From the NCBI RefSeq assembly GCF_019279795.1, contig NC_056730.1, positions 607,701,198 to 607,765,197 of the forward strand: DNA of 64,000 nucleotides, in the 5' to 3' direction. Source of the DNA: Protopterus annectens. Its lineage: Eukaryota; Chordata; Ceratodontiformes; Protopteridae. Shown here one piece after another: positions 1-10,880 of this stretch (positions within the stretch are counted from its first letter, which is position 1; the number at the start of each line of letters is the position of its first letter). The notes under the pieces were generated by a model, which worked only from the letters and a program-made list of their open reading frames with translations, made no database searches and had not been told where the DNA came from. Both the position numbers and the translations under genes were made by a program.

Positions 1-440
1 AAACATATGCAACAAGTGGAGTATCCACTGAGATTCCTCACAAAAAGAACACATGGTTTAAAAAACAAGTCCTTTGCAGACTGCCTCAAACCTTGTCCAT
101 ATAAGCAGTTTCCTGCAGGCTGCTGAGTGATGACCTATGCCTGGCCTACACAGCATCCTGTGATCCAGCCTTAATGAACCTGTTGCACATCCGCAAATCA
201 AATAGCATTAAAAAATACCCAATCCAGGGACCTAAACCTGGCCTGCAACATAAATCAGACATGAGACTGGTAAGTGTCTCAGACGCTACCCCTTCTGTGG
301 ACCAGGCTTCCCATCTATGAGAACCAAAGTTCTTTCCTACATTTATTCAAGCAAAACCTGGATCTCTAGATGGAAAATAGTAACTTTACTCTGGGTCTGG
401 CACCTATGTCTCTATTAGAGGGAGGAAGCTTGTAAATGCT
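1..440 (+). mobile_element. CR1-like LINE, degenerate 3' end of ORF2
   Basis: Translation of the plus strand gives peptides matching the C-terminal end of the reverse transcriptase ORF in the better CR1 copies of this window: the 'FLTKRTHGLK' segment corresponds to 'YLTKTITGLK' of the copy at 2246, followed by a 'SRDLNLA' stretch and 'PLLWTRLPIYENQSS', which matches 'PILWNRLPIYVKQSS'. Stops and frameshifts are numerous, so this is an old dead copy. It runs off the left edge of the window. The usual CR1 terminal octamers are not visible, so the right boundary is approximate. Confidence 0.6.
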
Positions 441-1471
441 CAACAACTCATGTGTAAATTTATATACCCCAACCAAAATCTAAGGAACCAATACCTTTCT
501 AATATTTCTGGGAAGCATGGATAAGTTAAAAAGGCCCTTTAGGATGGGAGTATTCTGTTATGATACTATGATCCGTATTTGCGAATGAGTTCGTAGGAAG
601 AGGTTGGACTTGAGAGCAGTCAGTGCTGCCCATGCAGCCTGGGTTAACTTATCTCCCTTCTAATGTGTGAGGCTAACATTAGAGTAGACATATGGAATGT
701 CATCATGTGGGAATATCCCCCACTTCCATGGTGATGCATTGGTGAAATGAACACTCTATACTGTTGCAGCATGGGGTTACTAGCACAGCATCGGTGCTAG
801 TATCTAGCCTCCATAATGTATCCAAATTTGCACCCTTGGAAGAGGTGAGCAGCCTCCTATCTCAACATTTCTCCTCCCTTGTACCAGCTTCAGCAAGTAT
901 CTTACTTACTAACTGAATTCAGGTTGGCTGGGTCATAGCCAAGACTTTACCCCTCTAAGCCAAGACAGCCAGATTAGGCTCTAGCTATTTCCATTATTGG
1001 TCTAGTGAAGTCTCCAACTTGATCATGTGGTGATTCAAATAATCTGCTGAAAGGATACCCACGCTCTTAATCTGACCCAAAAGACTGCAGTAAATACAGT
1101 TAGCAACACTTGTGATAAAAGTTAGGATGTATAGCCTTTCAAATGCAGGGTCCTCAGATATAAGGCATCAACTAAAAACAACTGTTTTGTATTTCTATCA
1201 CTCTACTCCTGTGTAGAGAGAGCTGGGGGTCTGCCTGTGGGAATCTAGTCTAGTATGAGGGAGTAGTCTACATTGAAATCTCCTTACAATAATCAGACAC
1301 TGTCTCCCTCTCAACGTATACAGTATGTTGACAAGTCAACCATTCAAAATGTTGGGACCTACAAGAGTGAATTCTGAAACACTGAAAAAAACGGACTTAC
1401 ATATATCAAGTCTGAGATAGCCATTCCCCAAAATTCCCTTTTCTCTGAGGAATAGCCATCTCACAGTTGGT

Positions 1472-1552
<81 letters not shown>

Positions 1553-2245
1553 GTTTAAGATATGTATAAGTTTGGGGAGGTGTGGGGAGCTTGCCTCCCA
1601 CATCAGGGAGTTCAGTGGGGGCCTGTCCACCATACAAAAAACAAGTTTAAAGGAGAAGAGTAATGTTCAAGAGTCAGTCTTCCTTCATTTGTTTTAGCTT
1701 GTTGGCACTCAGAATTTCAAGTGTGGACATTTCAATACGGAACCTGTTGACAAATGTATCAAATACTCTAGACCTTTCTTCACTAGGGCCATAAAAAGTT
1801 TCCAAAGAAATCTTCTCATTCCAAAGTTCTAATGTTCATAGTACACCACTGACCTGCTTAAACTACTACATCTCCTAAGTTTTGCCATCTAAACCTAGCT
1901 TTGACAAGTTTTATCACAGCTCATTTCACTGTAGGTGCTGATGCTATTGTACCTCATCCTCACCATAATTTCAAAATGTCAGTTACTTATGATTTTTTTA
2001 ACTTCATTTCTTGTAAAAAAAATAAATAAATAAAAGCACACATTCAGCTGGCTAAATTGAAAAAAAAATGCTTTTTTTAATCTCCACCTTAATACCCTTT
2101 ATATTTCAAGATGCTATATATTAACTACATAACCAGTTTTAGTATTACAGTTTGTACAGTTCTCACCATTAGAAGCATGTGGTACACATGGAACTTCTTT
2201 ATATACTGATGCATCAAAATGGAAAATAGAAAAAAAAGAGGAATG
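441..2245. other. No gene seen; AT-rich spacer with a TA microsatellite
   Basis: No coding pattern is recognisable. The stretch contains a long TA dinucleotide run (listed separately) and simple A-rich runs near 2018-2075. Short open frames here are chance or microsatellite products. Confidence 0.5.
1475..1547. repeat. (TA)n microsatellite
   Basis: An almost pure TA dinucleotide run of about 73 bp. It creates an artificial Tyr-Ile open frame. Confidence 0.97.
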
Positions 2246-2246
2246 T

Positions 2247-2522
2247 ATGACCCTAACCCTGAGTAGCATCCTGCCATCACTCAGAATGATACCACAGTAC
2301 AAGGACAAAATGATTGACTTCAACAATTGGCTAAGCTTCTGGTGTCATTCTAAGGGGATCCAATATTTGTCTGCCTGGGACGACATGATCGACAGTCCAC
2401 GATGCTTTGCCAGAGATGGCCTGCACCTGTCACCCTTAGGATTCCGGATACTGGCTAAGACTCTTGCCACCCCTATAGTGCCTTTTTTAGGCAAGGTTCA
2501 AATGACAAATTCACCACCATAA
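2247..2522 (+). pseudogene. CR1 ORF1, C-terminal SGNH-esterase fragment
   Basis: About 91 residues corresponding to the end of the CR1 ORF1 protein. The segment 'RDGLHLSPLGFRIL' carries the Asp-x-x-His pair of an SGNH hydrolase/esterase (block V). The N-terminal GDS and GxND blocks, which can be seen in the sister copy at 33080-33260, are missing because the element is 5'-truncated here. CR1 and L2 ORF1 proteins are known to carry an esterase domain that is thought to help the retrotransposition complex. ORF2 begins just downstream, at 2552 or slightly before. Confidence 0.7.
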
Positions 2523-2551
2523 CAGGTACAAGCAAGCAAAATCTGAGGGTA

Positions 2552-5330
2552 ATGCTACTCAATGCTAGAAGTCTAAACCTCAAAATGCACTCACTCGAGG
2601 CACTCCTTAAAATGGAGAACATTGACATCTGTGCAGTGACAGAGACCTGGTTCAAAGCTCCAGAGAGCACCCCTGCATTACCAGGCTTCAATTCATACCA
2701 CACCTTTCGGCCACCTAACCCAGAAAGAAGCACTAAAGGCGGAGGTGTGTCCATATTCATTAAGGATATCCACACCTCCAGGCTAGTTGCACAGCATAAT
2801 GCATCCGAGATTATCCAAGTGCAAATAACTCTGGGCAAGACCAAGAATCCAAACTGTAGCTTGCTACAGACCCCCCATCATGCCCCAGGATTCACACTCC
2901 TCATTTCTTGATACACTGGAAAGTATTAGGGTACAACCCAACACCCTAATAATGGGCGATTTCAACTACCCCACCATTAACTGGGAAAACTACTCATGTA
3001 CCAACTCTTTTGCTCAACGTTTTCTAGAATTCATAAATTCCAACGCCTTGGATCAACTTATTCACACCCCCACCAGGGGCAGCAATATCCTAGACCTGGT
3101 CATTACCAACATGGGAAACCAGTGTTCCACACCAGAGTTCAATTTCTCATTGGTCAGATCCGACTACAAGCTTATCAGCCTAGACATCCACATCCCACCC
3201 CCAGCCCCAATTAGGGAAACCATCATAAAAAACTTCTCAAAAGCCAACTTCACACTTCTTAAGACAGAAGTGGCAAACTTCATGACACCCATGCAGATGG
3301 ACAATAGAGGTATGACTGCCGAATCCTACACAAATGCACTTTATAAGCACTTACACGAATGCATGGTTCATGCTATCCCTAATAGAACCAAGATGTTATC
3401 CTCCAAAAAAAGGAAGCCAATCTGGTGGTCCTCTGCCATAAGTAAACTCTACAAAAGAAGAAAGAAACTGTTGCAAAAAAGAGTAAAATCCCATGACTGG
3501 AGGAACTCCCTGGTCAACCTCAGTAAGAAGCTGAGATCCCTCATAAAATCCTCCAAAGCTAGTTACGAAAACAAAATTGCCACTGACTCTAAAGACAACC
3601 ACAAAGTATTCTATAGCTATGTCAAGAATCTAAATGGGAACACTCAGATCTGCTCTGAGTTACAGCATAATGGCACTAAATATACAGAACCAACTGATAT
3701 TGCCAACATCCTAGCAGATAGGTTCAGTGCTAACTTTACCCCCCTCTCACCCCATAGAGGGCCCATCTCTATACCCGAAGAATGCAAAGTTCCTATAATC
3801 ACGGCTGCACAGGTAAAAAACACACTCTCCAAAGCCAAGAACACAGCATCCATGGGACCTGACAATATCTCAGGGTGCATTCTACACGAACTACAGAATG
3901 AACTGGCACCCTACCCAAGCACCATGTTCAATCATAGCCTCACCTCAGGCTTTGTACCCACTGAATGGCGCACTGCAACAGTTATCCCACTCCACAAAGG
4001 GGGAGCCACGACGGACCCTGGGAACTACCGCCCCATTAGCCTGACGAGCCTGGTCTGCAAGGCCATGGAACGTATCATCATGGAACTCATAAACAAAGAC
4101 ATTGGTAATCTCCAGACTCTGGACCCTGCTCAGTTTGGATTTGTAAAAGGCAGATCATGTCTCCTAAACCTGATTGACTTCTTTGAAGCAGTCATCAAAG
4201 CCATAGATGAGGTTAAAATGGTTCACACAGCTTATCTAGATCTCGCCAAGGCTTTCGACACCATCCCCCACTCTGGAATTATAGATAAGCTCACTAAACT
4301 AGGTATAAATCCCTATGTCACAAGATGGGTTGCCAACTGGCTCACGGACAGAACACACACTGTGAAAGTACTGGATTCCAAATCTGACATCAGACCAGTG
4401 ACAAGTGGAGTACCACAGGGTTCAGTCCTGGGTCCTCTCCTGTTTGGTATCTACTTCTCTGAAGTGCAGGCCAACACAGAAGGTCTTTATTAACAAAGTT
4501 TGCAGATGACTGCAAACTAGGAGCCATAATCGAAACTCCTCACGATGTGGACAAACTACAAAAGGGCCTCACTGAGACAGATACCTGGTGTCAAAGCCAT
4601 GGCCTGAAGCTCAATGCCAAAAAGTGTATTGTCATCCCCTTTGGTAAAAACTCTGTACCCATGAACTACCACATAGCTGGTAGTCTACTTAATGCCGAAA
4701 ATGTGATAAGAGACCTTGGGACACAGGTGGACAGTAGTCTCTCCTTTGATAATCACATCGCCACAGTGGTCAGGAAATCCTTCTACGTGGCTCATCTCAC
4801 AGAAAAAAAGAGGTCATTGTTCCCCTCTACTCATCACTCATTAGACCCATTATAGAGTACAATGCCCCTTTTGGTATGTACCTCACAAGACATCTACAAC
4901 AACTGGAAAGACCACAGAAATACCTCACAAAGACGATTACTGGCCTCAAACAGATGCCCTATGCAGACCATCTCAAAAAGCTACAGCTTTACTCCATCGC
5001 ATATCGCCTACTCAGGGGCGATCTCTGCCTAACATACAAAGCTATGTCAAACCCAGAGCTGTTGGACATGCTCCACTTAAAGAAATCCCAATCCCTCTGA
5101 GCTACATGCTCTAGGGACCTTAACCTTGTCACCACAATAAACAGAACATGCTGGAGGGATAGATTCCTGTCCCAGAGACTTCCCATACTCTGGAACAGAC
5201 TACCTATCTATGTCAAACAGAGCTCCTCATTAGCACTCTTCAAGAAAAATCTTGATGATTGGATGGGAAATGGGAAATTCACCCCGGGGATCACTTCTGT
5301 GGCTCTGCTCGACAGGGGCACAGGAAAATA
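2552..5330 (+). pseudogene. CR1 ORF2: AP endonuclease and reverse transcriptase, frameshifted
   Basis: ORF2 protein of a CR1 LINE, which nicks target DNA and reverse-transcribes the element RNA. The endonuclease starts with 'LLNARSLNLKMHSLE' and 'CAVTETWF' near 2570-2655. A frameshift near 2880-2905 moves the frame into the long segment 2880-4493, which holds the rest of the endonuclease ('MGDFNYPTINWE') and the RT. RT motifs include 'NYRPISLTSLVCKAMER', 'YLDLAKAFDTIPHSG' (catalytic Asp), 'SGVPQGSVLGPLLFG' and, after another frameshift near 4490, 'KFADDCKLG' (FADD catalytic box). Further breaks lie near 4810 and 5100. The C-terminal tail runs to about 5330 ('LDRGTGK'). Confidence 0.9.
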
Positions 5331-5426
5331 ATTTTCTTGGGTGGCGAAAGCCAGGGTATATTTTTTGGCTAGGCTTGTATGGGCCCTAGGGCCGATAGCC
5401 TAGTACCTACCTATGAACCTATGTAA

Positions 5427-6535
5427 TGCGTACTAAAATCTTAAGCTGAGATGTAAATATCCACGCAAAGTGGACTGTAAATCACAACTGCAAAACGAAA
5501 GCATGAACCCTTAATAATTTCAAAACAGGAGGCATCAAATGTGGTGGGCAGGAGAGTAAGTGACTGCACTGCCATGTGTCCCCACCTTAGGGAAAGAAAA
5601 TACACATTTGGCAAAATATGCAGAGAAATATAATGGGTCCGAAGGCATAATGTCCCCACTAAACACCCTCAGCAAATAAAAAGTCTACATCTTGTGCAAC
5701 CAATCATCAAGATAACTAATCTCTCCTAAGCTCAGGAAGTATAACTCAGTTTTGCTGTTACACTACTTGCTAGAAAGTGCTGATTACAATACCTATTTCT
5801 TGCCATATTCAGTTAAATGCCATAACACAGGTGTCTCCATCTCCTCAAAGCTAGTAAGGGAGCATTCCCTTAATTTTATGTGTCTACTCAGAAATCATCA
5901 AGATCACATACCAGATTCCCAGTGTGGAATAAAAGCATACCCAGTACAGCTATTATATTAAGTTCCTGGGAAACAGCTGTCAGATTTCCACATGTAACGG
6001 CTTTCATGAAAGATGTGTAGAGGTGGGAAATCCCCTTCTCTATGTCCCTGGTCATCCAGAATACAATTCATTATAGTTACCACTGCTCCTTTTAAGCAGA
6101 TGGACACAAAATGGTGAGAAGGGATATATACCTTGATAGTGAAACTGTTAGTACTCTACCACCTCACCAAAAAAGAAAAAAAAAAAAGAAGGGTTCAAGT
6201 CTAGGAAATACCCCCAGTAAGGCTGACTTTCATCTGGTTCCATTAACATCCAAAGGCATAGTAGAAAACCAAATGTCATCTCTGTGCTCTGAGCCGCCTT
6301 ATACCTAAACTGTTCCTATGGGCTATACCTTGTTTCACTTAGTCCAACCTTTGATGAAGTCATACACATTTCATTGTAAATGAGAACTAACTACAAAAGG
6401 ACCACATATTCCACAAGCTTTCTACAATGCAACAGAACCGTAGCTGGTTCAGTTAGTGCCCTGGACCAGTGCTATGAACCAGTGCCCCACCCCCTCAGCT
6501 TTTCAAACGAAGAGCAAAAAAAAAAAGCACTTCAC
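5427..6535. other. No gene seen
   Basis: No recognisable coding sequence, RNA gene or repeat boundary. Short open frames on both strands show no family signature. Confidence 0.45.
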
Positions 6536-7004
6536 TGTAATAAGCTGTAAGTGATTGGCTTATTACAGTTAGATCTATGCACACCCCCGCCCAAAAAAAG
6601 ATGTTCCTTTTACTGGCACACCAACCAGGTGACCAGATGCATGACACACATCCCCTTCCCTCCTGCCCCAGGCATTCAGTTCTTGTTTCTGTACCTTGAC
6701 CCCAACCCTGTTTTAACATATGACATTTTATTTAAAAAAATAAAGCTTTTCTTCTTTTATAATGTAGCAAGCAGTCGCTACACTTTATATCTGCCTACAT
6801 GGAGCACTCCAGTGCTCATGTTGTAATTTAAAAAAAAAACTTTGGTACTTACGTATTATCGCAAGATTTCAAATGTCAAAGAATGTGTGTCATGCATCTG
6901 GTCACCTGGTTGGTGTACCAGTAAAAGGAGCATCTTTTTTGGGGGGGGGGGGGGGTGTGCATAGATCTAACTGTAATAAGCCAGTCACTTACAGCTTATT
7001 ACAT
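6536..7004. repeat. Foldback repeat with about 115-bp inverted arms
   Basis: The left arm (6536-6650) and right arm (6887-7004) are near-perfect reverse complements. They share CATGCATCTGGTCACCTGG on one strand, the AGATCTATGCACACC block and a GTAATAAGC...GCTTATTAC hairpin. A poly-C/poly-G tract lies in the middle of each arm (G run at 6941-6955). The 236-bp loop contains a segment repeated downstream at 7783-7862. No transposase is encoded, so this behaves like a foldback or MITE-like element. Confidence 0.7.
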
Positions 7005-7771
7005 GTTTGTGCAAAACGATGTCTGGTAACCTAAGAAGGAGAGTGTAAACTCTTCACTACTATTGTGTCTGAGTAGTTTTGACATATGAAGAGGAATAAC
7101 ATGAAAATTTCTCTTTCTGGGGAGTGTCCATTCGTGACCTATACATAGGAGTGGTGCTTTGCAGTCATCGTTAATGTTAGAAGTCATGAAAGTCAACGCT
7201 TTCCCCACAAGACAGCCGGACCCTTTCAAACACCTTTATGTGAACACTGTGTCATCAATTTTTGGGGGATATGTGTGTGAATCACTCAGCATTTATAGCA
7301 CATGTTGCCAGTACTGTGGCTGGTTCAGATTAGCAGAACTGTCTGTGCGAAGCGGGGTAATGTCTGAAACCCCTGGCACAGGAGTTCCACTAGCAGGAAA
7401 GGGAGCAGTCAGTGAGGGATGGATCACTGTCCCATTACATAGTAGTTGTTAAAGGCGCTTGTGTTTTCGAGGAGTACTGGCCATGAACAGTTAGATGGTA
7501 TGTCCCTGAATAACTTGCCTTTGCTGAGGTTGTGCTCAGGAATGCGGGAATTGCAATGCAGTGCAGCACTGTGCAGATCACGGAACAAATGAGACATGAC
7601 CCCCAGGATCCGAAAAAATTGACTGTTGTTTCTCTTCAGGCCTCATACCCAACTGTGACCTGCTACTACATACTTGCTCACACACCCCTTTCAAGGTTAA
7701 GAAATATGTTTTGGCAGAAACACTTCCATTTCAGCCAGTATGTAAATGTGGTTGTGATAATACGTAAGTAC
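6844..7771. repeat. MITE-like element, inverted GGTACTTACGTATTATCGCA ends
   Basis: The plus strand has GGTACTTACGTATTATCGCA near 6845 and its near-exact reverse complement (TGTGATAATACGTAAGTACC) near 7751-7770. The same GTATTATCGCAACCACA core forms the inverted ends of the element at 12399-13145. This unit overlaps the right arm of the foldback repeat, so the structure is composite. No transposase is encoded. An approximately 80-bp direct repeat flanks it (about 6760-6840 and 7783-7862). Confidence 0.5.
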
Positions 7772-8279
7772 CAGATCTTTTTAAACTGTAGCAAACACTT
7801 GTTACAGTTTATACCCTGTCTGCATGGAGTGCTACAGCACTCAGGTTTTAATTTAAAAAAATGTTTTTTTAAACTGTATCAAACTGTTTGCTACAATGCA
7901 GAAAGTGGTTGCTACAGTTCAGACTAAACACAGAATACTACAGTGCTCAGGTTTGACTGCAAATGCAGTACCAGGTTTTAAATCGTGATCTGCTGATCAC
8001 TTCCCCCAACTGCGCCTAGGGCTGTTGCTCCTCTTGCCACACCCTAGCTATGCTACTGCAGTCCAGCTTGGCCACAGGCACTCTGCATACACACCCTACT
8101 GACAGGCTTGCAGTACAAATCTGTAAAGTCCCTCAAACATTGGTGAGTTAACAAATACACAGTAATTCTGTTAATAAAATAGCTGATGTCATGACATCAG
8201 GTAATGATACAAAACACTAAACTGTGCTGTTCAGTAATGGCACCTGTATCAGGATAATGATGCAGCTTTAATTCCACAT
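7772..8279. repeat. Diverged copies of an ~80-bp sequence, otherwise unannotated
   Basis: The region 7783-7862 repeats, in the same orientation, the segment at 6760-6840 (shared TGCCTACATGGAGCACTCCAG-like core, diverged). A partial third copy follows at about 7862-7960. Nothing coding was seen up to 8279. Confidence 0.45.
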
Positions 8280-8298
8280 AAAATAGCAGCATACTGAT
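8280..8298. repeat. Target-site duplication of the RTE LINE, left copy
   Basis: AAAATAGCAGCATACTGAT, 19 bp, identical to 9643-9661 on the other side of the insertion. Confidence 0.95.
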
Positions 8299-8320
8299 CT
8301 TCTTCTTTCTGCTGCTCCCG

Positions 8321-9336
8321 TTAGGGGTCGCCACAGCAGATCAACTGTTTCCATTTCTTCCTGTCCTCTGCATCTTGCTCTGTCACACCAACCACCTGCA
8401 TGTCCTCTCTCACCACATCCATAAACCTTATCTTAGGCCTTTCTCTTTTCCTGTTACCTGGCAGCTTCATCCTTAGCATCTTTTTCCCAATATACTCTGC
8501 ATCCCTCCTCAGCACATGTCCAAACCAACGTAATCTTGCCTCTCTGGCTTTGTCTCCAAACCTTCCAACCTGGGCTGACCCTCTAATATACTTATTCCTA
8601 ATCCTGTCCATCTTCATCACACCCAGTGCAAATCTTAACATCTTCAACTCTGTCACGTCAAGCTCTGACTCCTGCCTTTTTGTCAATGCCACTGTCTCCA
8701 ACCCATATAACATAGCTGGTCTCACTAACCTCTTGCAAACCTTCCCTTTCACTCTTACTGGTACTCATCTGTCACAAATCACTCCTGACACTCTTCTCCA
8801 CCCATTCCACCCTGCCTGTACTCTCTTCTTCACTTCTCTTCCACACTCACCATTACTCTGAACTGTTGATCCCAAATATTTAAACTCATCCACCTTCGCC
8901 ACCTCTACTCCCTGCATCCTCACCATTCCTCTATCCTCCCTCTCATTCACACACATATATTCTGTCTTAGTCCTGCTGACCTTCATTCCTCTTCTCTCTA
9001 GAGCATATCTCCATCTCTACAGGGTCTCCTCCACCTGTTCCCTACTCTCACTACAGATCACAATGTCATCTGCAAACATCATAGTCCACGGGGACTCCTG
9101 TCTGATCTCGTCTGTCAACCTGTCCATCACCATTACAAATAAGAAAGGGCTCAGAGCTGATCCTTGATGTAATCCCACCTCCACCTTAAACGCATCTGTC
9201 ACTCCCACCGCACACCTCACCGCTGTCACACTACCCTCGTACATATCCTGTACCACTCTTACATACTTCTCTGACACTCCCGACTTCCTCATACAATACC
9301 ACAACTCCTCTCTAGGCACCCTGTACATTGTTTAAT
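8321..9336 (-). pseudogene. RTE reverse transcriptase, C-terminal part
   Basis: The minus strand encodes the second half of an RTE reverse transcriptase. Motifs in order are 'YRVPREELWYCMRKSG' (after motif A), 'VEVGLHQGSALSPFLFVMV' (motif B), 'WTMMFADDIVICSES' (FADD catalytic box), 'FKYLGSTVQSNGECGREV' and the C-terminal 'LRWFGHVLRRD' block typical of this clade. Frameshifts near 9017 and 8755 split it. The protein normally reverse-transcribes the LINE RNA at the nicked target and can mobilise SINEs that share its tail. Confidence 0.92.
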
Positions 9337-9642
9337 GAAATTTTGGAAAGTGAGAGGATGCCTGAGGAATGGAGAAAAAGTGTTTTGGTACCAATTTTTA
9401 AGAATAAGGGTGATGTGCAGAGCTGTAGTAACTACAGAGGGATTAAACTGATCAGTCACAGCATGAAGTTATGGGAAAGAGTAGTGGAAGCTAGGTTAAG
9501 AAGGGAGGTGATGATTAGTGATCAGCAGTATGGTTTCATGCCAGGAGAGAGCACTACAGATGCGATGTTTGCTTTGAGAGTGTTGATGGAGAAGTACAGA
9601 GAAGGTCAGAAAGAGTTGCATTGTGTCTTTGTGGATTTAGAG
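9328..9642 (+). pseudogene. RTE reverse transcriptase, N-terminal part (inverted)
   Basis: About 104 residues from the first half of the same RT, on the opposite strand to the rest. Recognisable motifs are 'RMPEEWRKSVLVPIFKNKG', 'NYRGIKLISHSMKLWERV' and 'QYGFMPGESTTDAMFALR', ending at 'HCVFVDLEK' just before the right target-site duplication. It is inverted relative to its own C-terminal half. This segment has no stops, which suggests a fairly young insertion. Confidence 0.92.
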
Positions 9643-9661
9643 AAAATAGCAGCATACTGAT
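9643..9661. repeat. Target-site duplication of the RTE LINE, right copy
   Basis: Identical to 8280-8298 over 19 bp. It fixes the right end of the insertion at 9642. Confidence 0.95.
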
Positions 9662-10699
9662 AACACAGTAATAATCACAGTTTGTTTCACAAAAGTGAGC
9701 TGGGGAGCTATGTCTTATGGGAACTAAGCATTCTTAAATGTACAAGCACGTTTAAAGAACAGATATTATGGCACCTAGTCTTTTTGATTTTCCAGGAAAA
9801 AAGTATACAGATTGGACTTCACACTGAAGCACCAAGGGCAAAACAATTGTCCAAGCCCAAGCTGACAATTATATATTTACTCCCTTGATAAAAGGGTAGT
9901 CACTGCCCTCCCCATTTTTCCTAGAGTTAATTGTGGTTACTGCTACCATCTCAAACCTCAGTATGTAGCAACTGATGTCTAAACCAAAAGAGGCTCTGTC
10001 TCTCACCGGCGGTATGATGACTAGGGAGATCTTACTGTCATTTGACTGAATAAATCTCTCCATACAGTGGCTCATTATGATATCCATGTCATGTCACAAT
10101 GGCAATCTTAAAAAATACATTATAAGAAAAAAAAGACAGAAATTTCAGTAATACTATGATTTAAGTTTTAAAGATCACTAAATAAGAGAACGTAGTTTCA
10201 AACAAATCTAATGTTCAGGACATAGCTGCTCCTTTGATGATGCATCATTCATTCTAATAAGGATATCTCAGGTTGCAATTGTTCTATTTCACCGATTGGA
10301 TGATTGGTTGGTTAATTCCATGTTTTCTTCTCCTTCTGACTCTTCTGCCCAGTTCACTAAGTGTTGAAACCGTTGAGTCTGCTAAAGGAAAAAAGAGCCA
10401 TTGGTGATACTTCTGAAGTTGATCCTGGCTCTTTTATTGATTAGTAGCTTTTTTCACTCTCCCTGAGTTCTTTCACTGTAAAAGATTTTCACCACAGTAC
10501 AGGGAAAAGGGGTTGTTTCCTCTATGAGACTGATGCAGTCAGTGGTAGTGAGGAACTGTGCCGTTCATTTATCCTATCATGTTGCTGGTTATATAATAAA
10601 GACACTGATTTGTAGACTGGTGGAGTTCCTTTGTTACATAATATGACTTCATACAGCAGAAGACTTATCAGTCTATTTGGAATCTGTTCTGTGAGTGGG
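9662..10699. other. No gene seen
   Basis: AT-rich sequence with no recognised coding or repeat signature on either strand. Confidence 0.4.
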
Positions 10700-10719
10700 C
10701 CACCACTATACAAGACAAG

Positions 10720-10880
10720 GTGTACCCTACAGATGTGAAGAATCTGGATTTCACCAAGGCTTTTTACAATTTGCCTCATAAGAGGTTGGCAGAAAAATTT
10801 AAAAAATATGGGGTGGTACCCAGTATTATGCTATTTAATAAAATACATGTTCTACATAGTTTTAGGGTGTCTGCATGTCT
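10720..10880 (+). pseudogene. Possible LINE reverse transcriptase scrap (motif A)
   Basis: The peptide 'LDFTKAFYNLPHKRLAEKF' resembles RT motif A of non-LTR elements ('LDFSKAFD.VPH..L'), with the catalytic-context Asp-Phe-x-Lys-Ala-Phe preserved and the second Asp replaced by Tyr. Nothing else of an RT can be followed on either side, so this is at best a short relic. Confidence 0.4.

Larger units (their letters stand above)
2246..5426 (+). mobile_element. CR1-family LINE, near-complete but 5'-truncated and broken
   Basis: A non-LTR retrotransposon of the CR1 group in the plus strand. It holds the C-terminal part of ORF1 (SGNH-esterase domain), then ORF2 with AP endonuclease and reverse transcriptase, then a short 3' UTR ending in CCTATGAACCTATG at 5410-5423. 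CR1 elements end in such short octamer-like repeats instead of a poly-A tail, and the same end recurs in four other copies in this window. The 5' end is abrupt at about 2246, so most of ORF1 is missing. ORF2 is interrupted by several frameshifts and stops, so this copy is not active. Confidence 0.9.
8299..9642 (-). mobile_element. RTE-clade LINE insertion with 5' inversion
   Basis: An RTE-type non-LTR retrotransposon, 5'-truncated, bounded by a perfect 19-bp target-site duplication. The 3' part lies on the minus strand (about 9330 down to 8299) and ends in the fish-type tail that reads GGGGTCGCCACAGC on the plus strand. The 5' part (about 9330 to 9642) lies on the plus strand. The protein frame breaks exactly at the RT catalytic motif A: 'FVDLEK' ends at the right end and the continuation 'YRVPREELW' starts on the minus strand. 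This is the classic product of twin priming. Confidence 0.92.

Noticed and set aside
1467-1697. Open frame with a long Tyr-Ile repeat
   Set aside because: Pure by-product of the TA microsatellite; same for the frames over 49552-49875.
7159-7927. Two plus-strand frames of 97 and 131 residues
   Set aside because: They lie in MITE-like repeat sequence and show no family signature.
8400-8861. Plus-strand frame of 153 residues
   Set aside because: Antisense shadow of the RTE reverse transcriptase.
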